NCBI GenBank assembly: GCA_018367495.1
Contig: JAGZGB010000076.1
Span: 1-7,778 of the forward strand
Length of the DNA: 7,778 nucleotides
DNA from: Veillonella sp.
GTDB taxonomy: Bacteria; Bacillota_C; Negativicutes; Veillonellales; Veillonellaceae
Reading direction: 5' to 3'
Part shown: positions 7,101 to 7,778 of the stretch, one piece after another
Position numbering within the stretch: the first letter of the stretch is position 1
How the letters are laid out: every line of letters starts with the position of its first letter
Made by a program: the position numbers and the translations under genes
The notes under the pieces: model-generated
The model's database searches: none
What the model was told of the DNA's origin: nothing
Seen by the model: the letters and a program-made list of their open reading frames with translations, nothing else

Positions 7101-7778
7101 GGTATGAAGATTAAGGCTACTGACCTTAACATCAAATCCGTCCTCGACCGCGCACAAACAGATGCTGCTTATTGGGACGGTATCAAGGGCATCAAGAAAC
7201 TCTATGCACAAATTGAAGATATCAAGGCTGAAATCGCTGAAGATGTTACTGTAGCCCACTTGGAAGCTGACGAAAAAATCTCTCAATTGACTGAACAAAT
7301 TCTTGACCTCGTCAAGGCTGAAGCAGAAAAACAATTGAAGGCACAAGGTGGCCATAAACGCTATGAAGAACTCAAGGCGATTGAAAAAGAACATGATGCA
7401 AAAGCGATTGAGTTGTTCGATGTAGAAGACCAAGAAGCACCAGAAATGGATCCAGTCCTCATCGATGAATTGGCAGCTATTTCCGATACTGTATCCATCT
7501 TAGAAAAAATCGATTCTGCTCGTGAAAAGCGCGTAGAAATCCGTAAGGCCTTGGAAGATATTGGCTATGATTACGAACAATTCGGCATGCCAAAACCTGA
7601 TGTGGCTGGTATCCACATCGCTACTCCTGTATTCGATGGAGCTCATGAATCCGACGTATTCGAAACCTTGGCCATCGCTGATAAATCTGATGATGGTAAA
7701 ACCATCTTATACGATGGTCGTACTGGTGAACCTATGGATAACCGTATTACCGTTGGTTACGTTTACATGCTTAAACTT
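4161..7778 (+). CDS. rpoB: DNA-directed RNA polymerase subunit beta (partial, 3' end outside window)
   Basis: 1206 codons are present without a stop; the gene continues past the edge. The beta subunit forms one pincer and much of the active centre of RNA polymerase. AAGGGGG lies 10 nt before the ATG. The protein aligns by eye with Firmicutes RpoB throughout. The rifampicin pocket [20 protein letters not shown] (residues about 456-475) has Asp465, His475 and Ser480, equivalent to E. coli D516, H526 and S531, so no common resistance change is present. Other active-centre residues seen are E769-D770 in NYEDA (E. coli E813/D814) and K921 and K929 in [12 protein letters not shown] (E. coli K1065/K1073). 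The E. coli insert SI2 is absent. Residues 982-1150 are an unusual insertion, listed separately. The clamp-binding C-terminus and any rpoC lie beyond the window. Confidence 0.98.
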   Translation, partial: MFKPEQVGKRTRYTYAKINEVIKMPHLLDIQRKSYEWFLESGLQNIFDDISPIKDNSGNLVLSFESFSLGEPKYDINECKNRDATYAAPLRVNVRLVNNDPENMDIKEQEVFMGDFPLMTETGTFIINGAERVIVSQLVRSPGVYYGKEIDTMGNRLYSSTVIPNRGAWIELETDASEVVSVRIDRNRKLPATILVRALGWDSNEAILDLFWNGQTDENGLPVYDERLIRTLEKDTTTSAEEALVEIYKKLRPGEPPTVDSARNLFDNLFFDPRRYDFARVGRYKINKKLGWKSRLFGQVLAQPIVDGETGEIILDAGTFVGEDQIKLVEESGVFAGEGFAEFYIQSPDGVVSKVICNNSNLPVAFRTVTREDMIANISYLLNLMDDIGRTDDIDHLGNRRLRCVGELLQNQFRIGLTRMERVVRERMTIQDMDTITPQALINIRPVVAAIKEFFGSSQLSQFMDQTNPLGELTHKRRLSALGPGGLSRERAGFEVRDVHHSHYGRMCPIETPEGPNIGLINSLSNYAKVNEFGFIEAPYRKVEKIYGKGKDKDKIVKVRVSDEVVYMTADEEEGLTVAQANAALDSENCFAAEHVACRRGHDVLEVTPDKVDYMDVSPKEVVSIGTAMIPFLENDDANRALMGANMQRQAVPLLRAQAPLVGTGMEYTAATDSGVCVLAKASGKVVRCWGNEIHVLRDSDNKVDVYKLNKFLRSNQSTCFNQKPIVHRGDHVISGQVLADGPATDGGELALGFNVLVAFMPWEGYNYEDAILLSEDLCKEDIYTSIHIEEYECDARDTKLGAEEITRELPNTGEDTLRNLDEDGIICIGAEVKPGDILVGKATPKGETELTPEERLLRAIFGDKEREVRDTSLRVPHGESGKVVDVKVFTRENGDELQPGVNKLVRVYIAQKRKIHEGDKMAGRHGNKGVVSRVMRKEDMPFLPDGTPVQIVLNPLGVPSRMNIGQVLETHLGYAVQGLGMKIKATDLNIKSVLDRAQTDAAYWDGIKGIKKLYAQIEDIKAEIAEDVTVAHLEADEKISQLTEQILDLVKAEAEKQLKAQGGHKRYEELKAIEKEHDAKAIELFDVEDQEAPEMDPVLIDELAAISDTVSILEKIDSAREKRVEIRKALEDIGYDYEQFGMPKPDVAGIHIATPVFDGAHESDVFETLAIADKSDDGKTILYDGRTGEPMDNRITVGYVYMLKL
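7104..7610 (+). other. Lineage-specific insertion of about 169 residues within RpoB
   Basis: Residues 982-1150 lie between [13 protein letters not shown] and [11 protein letters not shown], two blocks that are adjacent in Bacillus subtilis RpoB (LELHMGMAARYLG then IHIASPVFDGA, from memory). The reading frame is continuous and the same codon preferences persist, so this is not a frameshift or a recent insertion. The segment is rich in Glu, Lys, Asp, Ala and Leu with heptad-like stretches (for example [19 protein letters not shown] and [20 protein letters not shown]), suggesting long helices or an antiparallel coiled coil. E. coli carries a shorter insert, about 55 residues, at this position. 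Function unknown. Confidence 0.8.

Noticed and set aside
7104..7610. Frameshift or inserted mobile sequence interrupting rpoB
   Set aside because: The frame is continuous through the segment, both conserved flanks are in the same frame, codon use matches the rest of rpoB, and no terminal repeats are visible.

Overview
The window reads as a chromosomal segment of a low-to-mid-GC, Firmicutes-related bacterium. RpoB, L1, L10 and L7/L12 are all of the Bacillota type. The strong AGGAGG-type ribosome binding sites and the ArnT-like lipid-carrier glycosyltransferase, a family mostly linked to lipid A or envelope glycan modification, fit an LPS-bearing diderm Firmicute (Negativicutes). Veillonella or a close relative is my best guess, from overall sequence look rather than from any search.

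Layout on the + strand: the last 27 codons of rplK (L11), a short spacer with an L1-binding-site-like hairpin, rplA (L1), an L10-type leader with an intrinsic attenuator, rplJ (L10), a spacer holding an 18-bp perfect palindrome, rplL (L7/L12), and a strong intrinsic terminator. Next come a 73-nt hairpin between convergent genes and, on the - strand, one membrane glycosyltransferase gene of the ArnT/PMT_2 type (546 aa). A divergent intergenic region of about 300 bp carries a full-consensus sigma-70 promoter and a long leader for rpoB. rpoB (RNA polymerase beta) then runs off the right edge after 1206 codons.

The left part is the classical L11-L1-L10-L12 ribosomal cluster, which often continues directly into rpoB-rpoC. 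Here the cluster ends with a terminator after rplL, and rpoB is a separate unit with its own promoter and a leader of about 220 nt, set apart by an unrelated gene in inverse orientation. The two visible feedback devices are the L1 site between rplK and rplA and the L10 leader/attenuator before rplJ. They would let L1 and L10 (or the L10-L12 complex) adjust their own synthesis.

The most notable observation in a protein is an insertion of about 169 residues, charged and predicted helical, in the C-terminal part of RpoB. It lies where the Bacillus subtilis protein has none and E. coli has a shorter unrelated-looking insert. I found no mobile element, CRISPR array, tRNA or rRNA.
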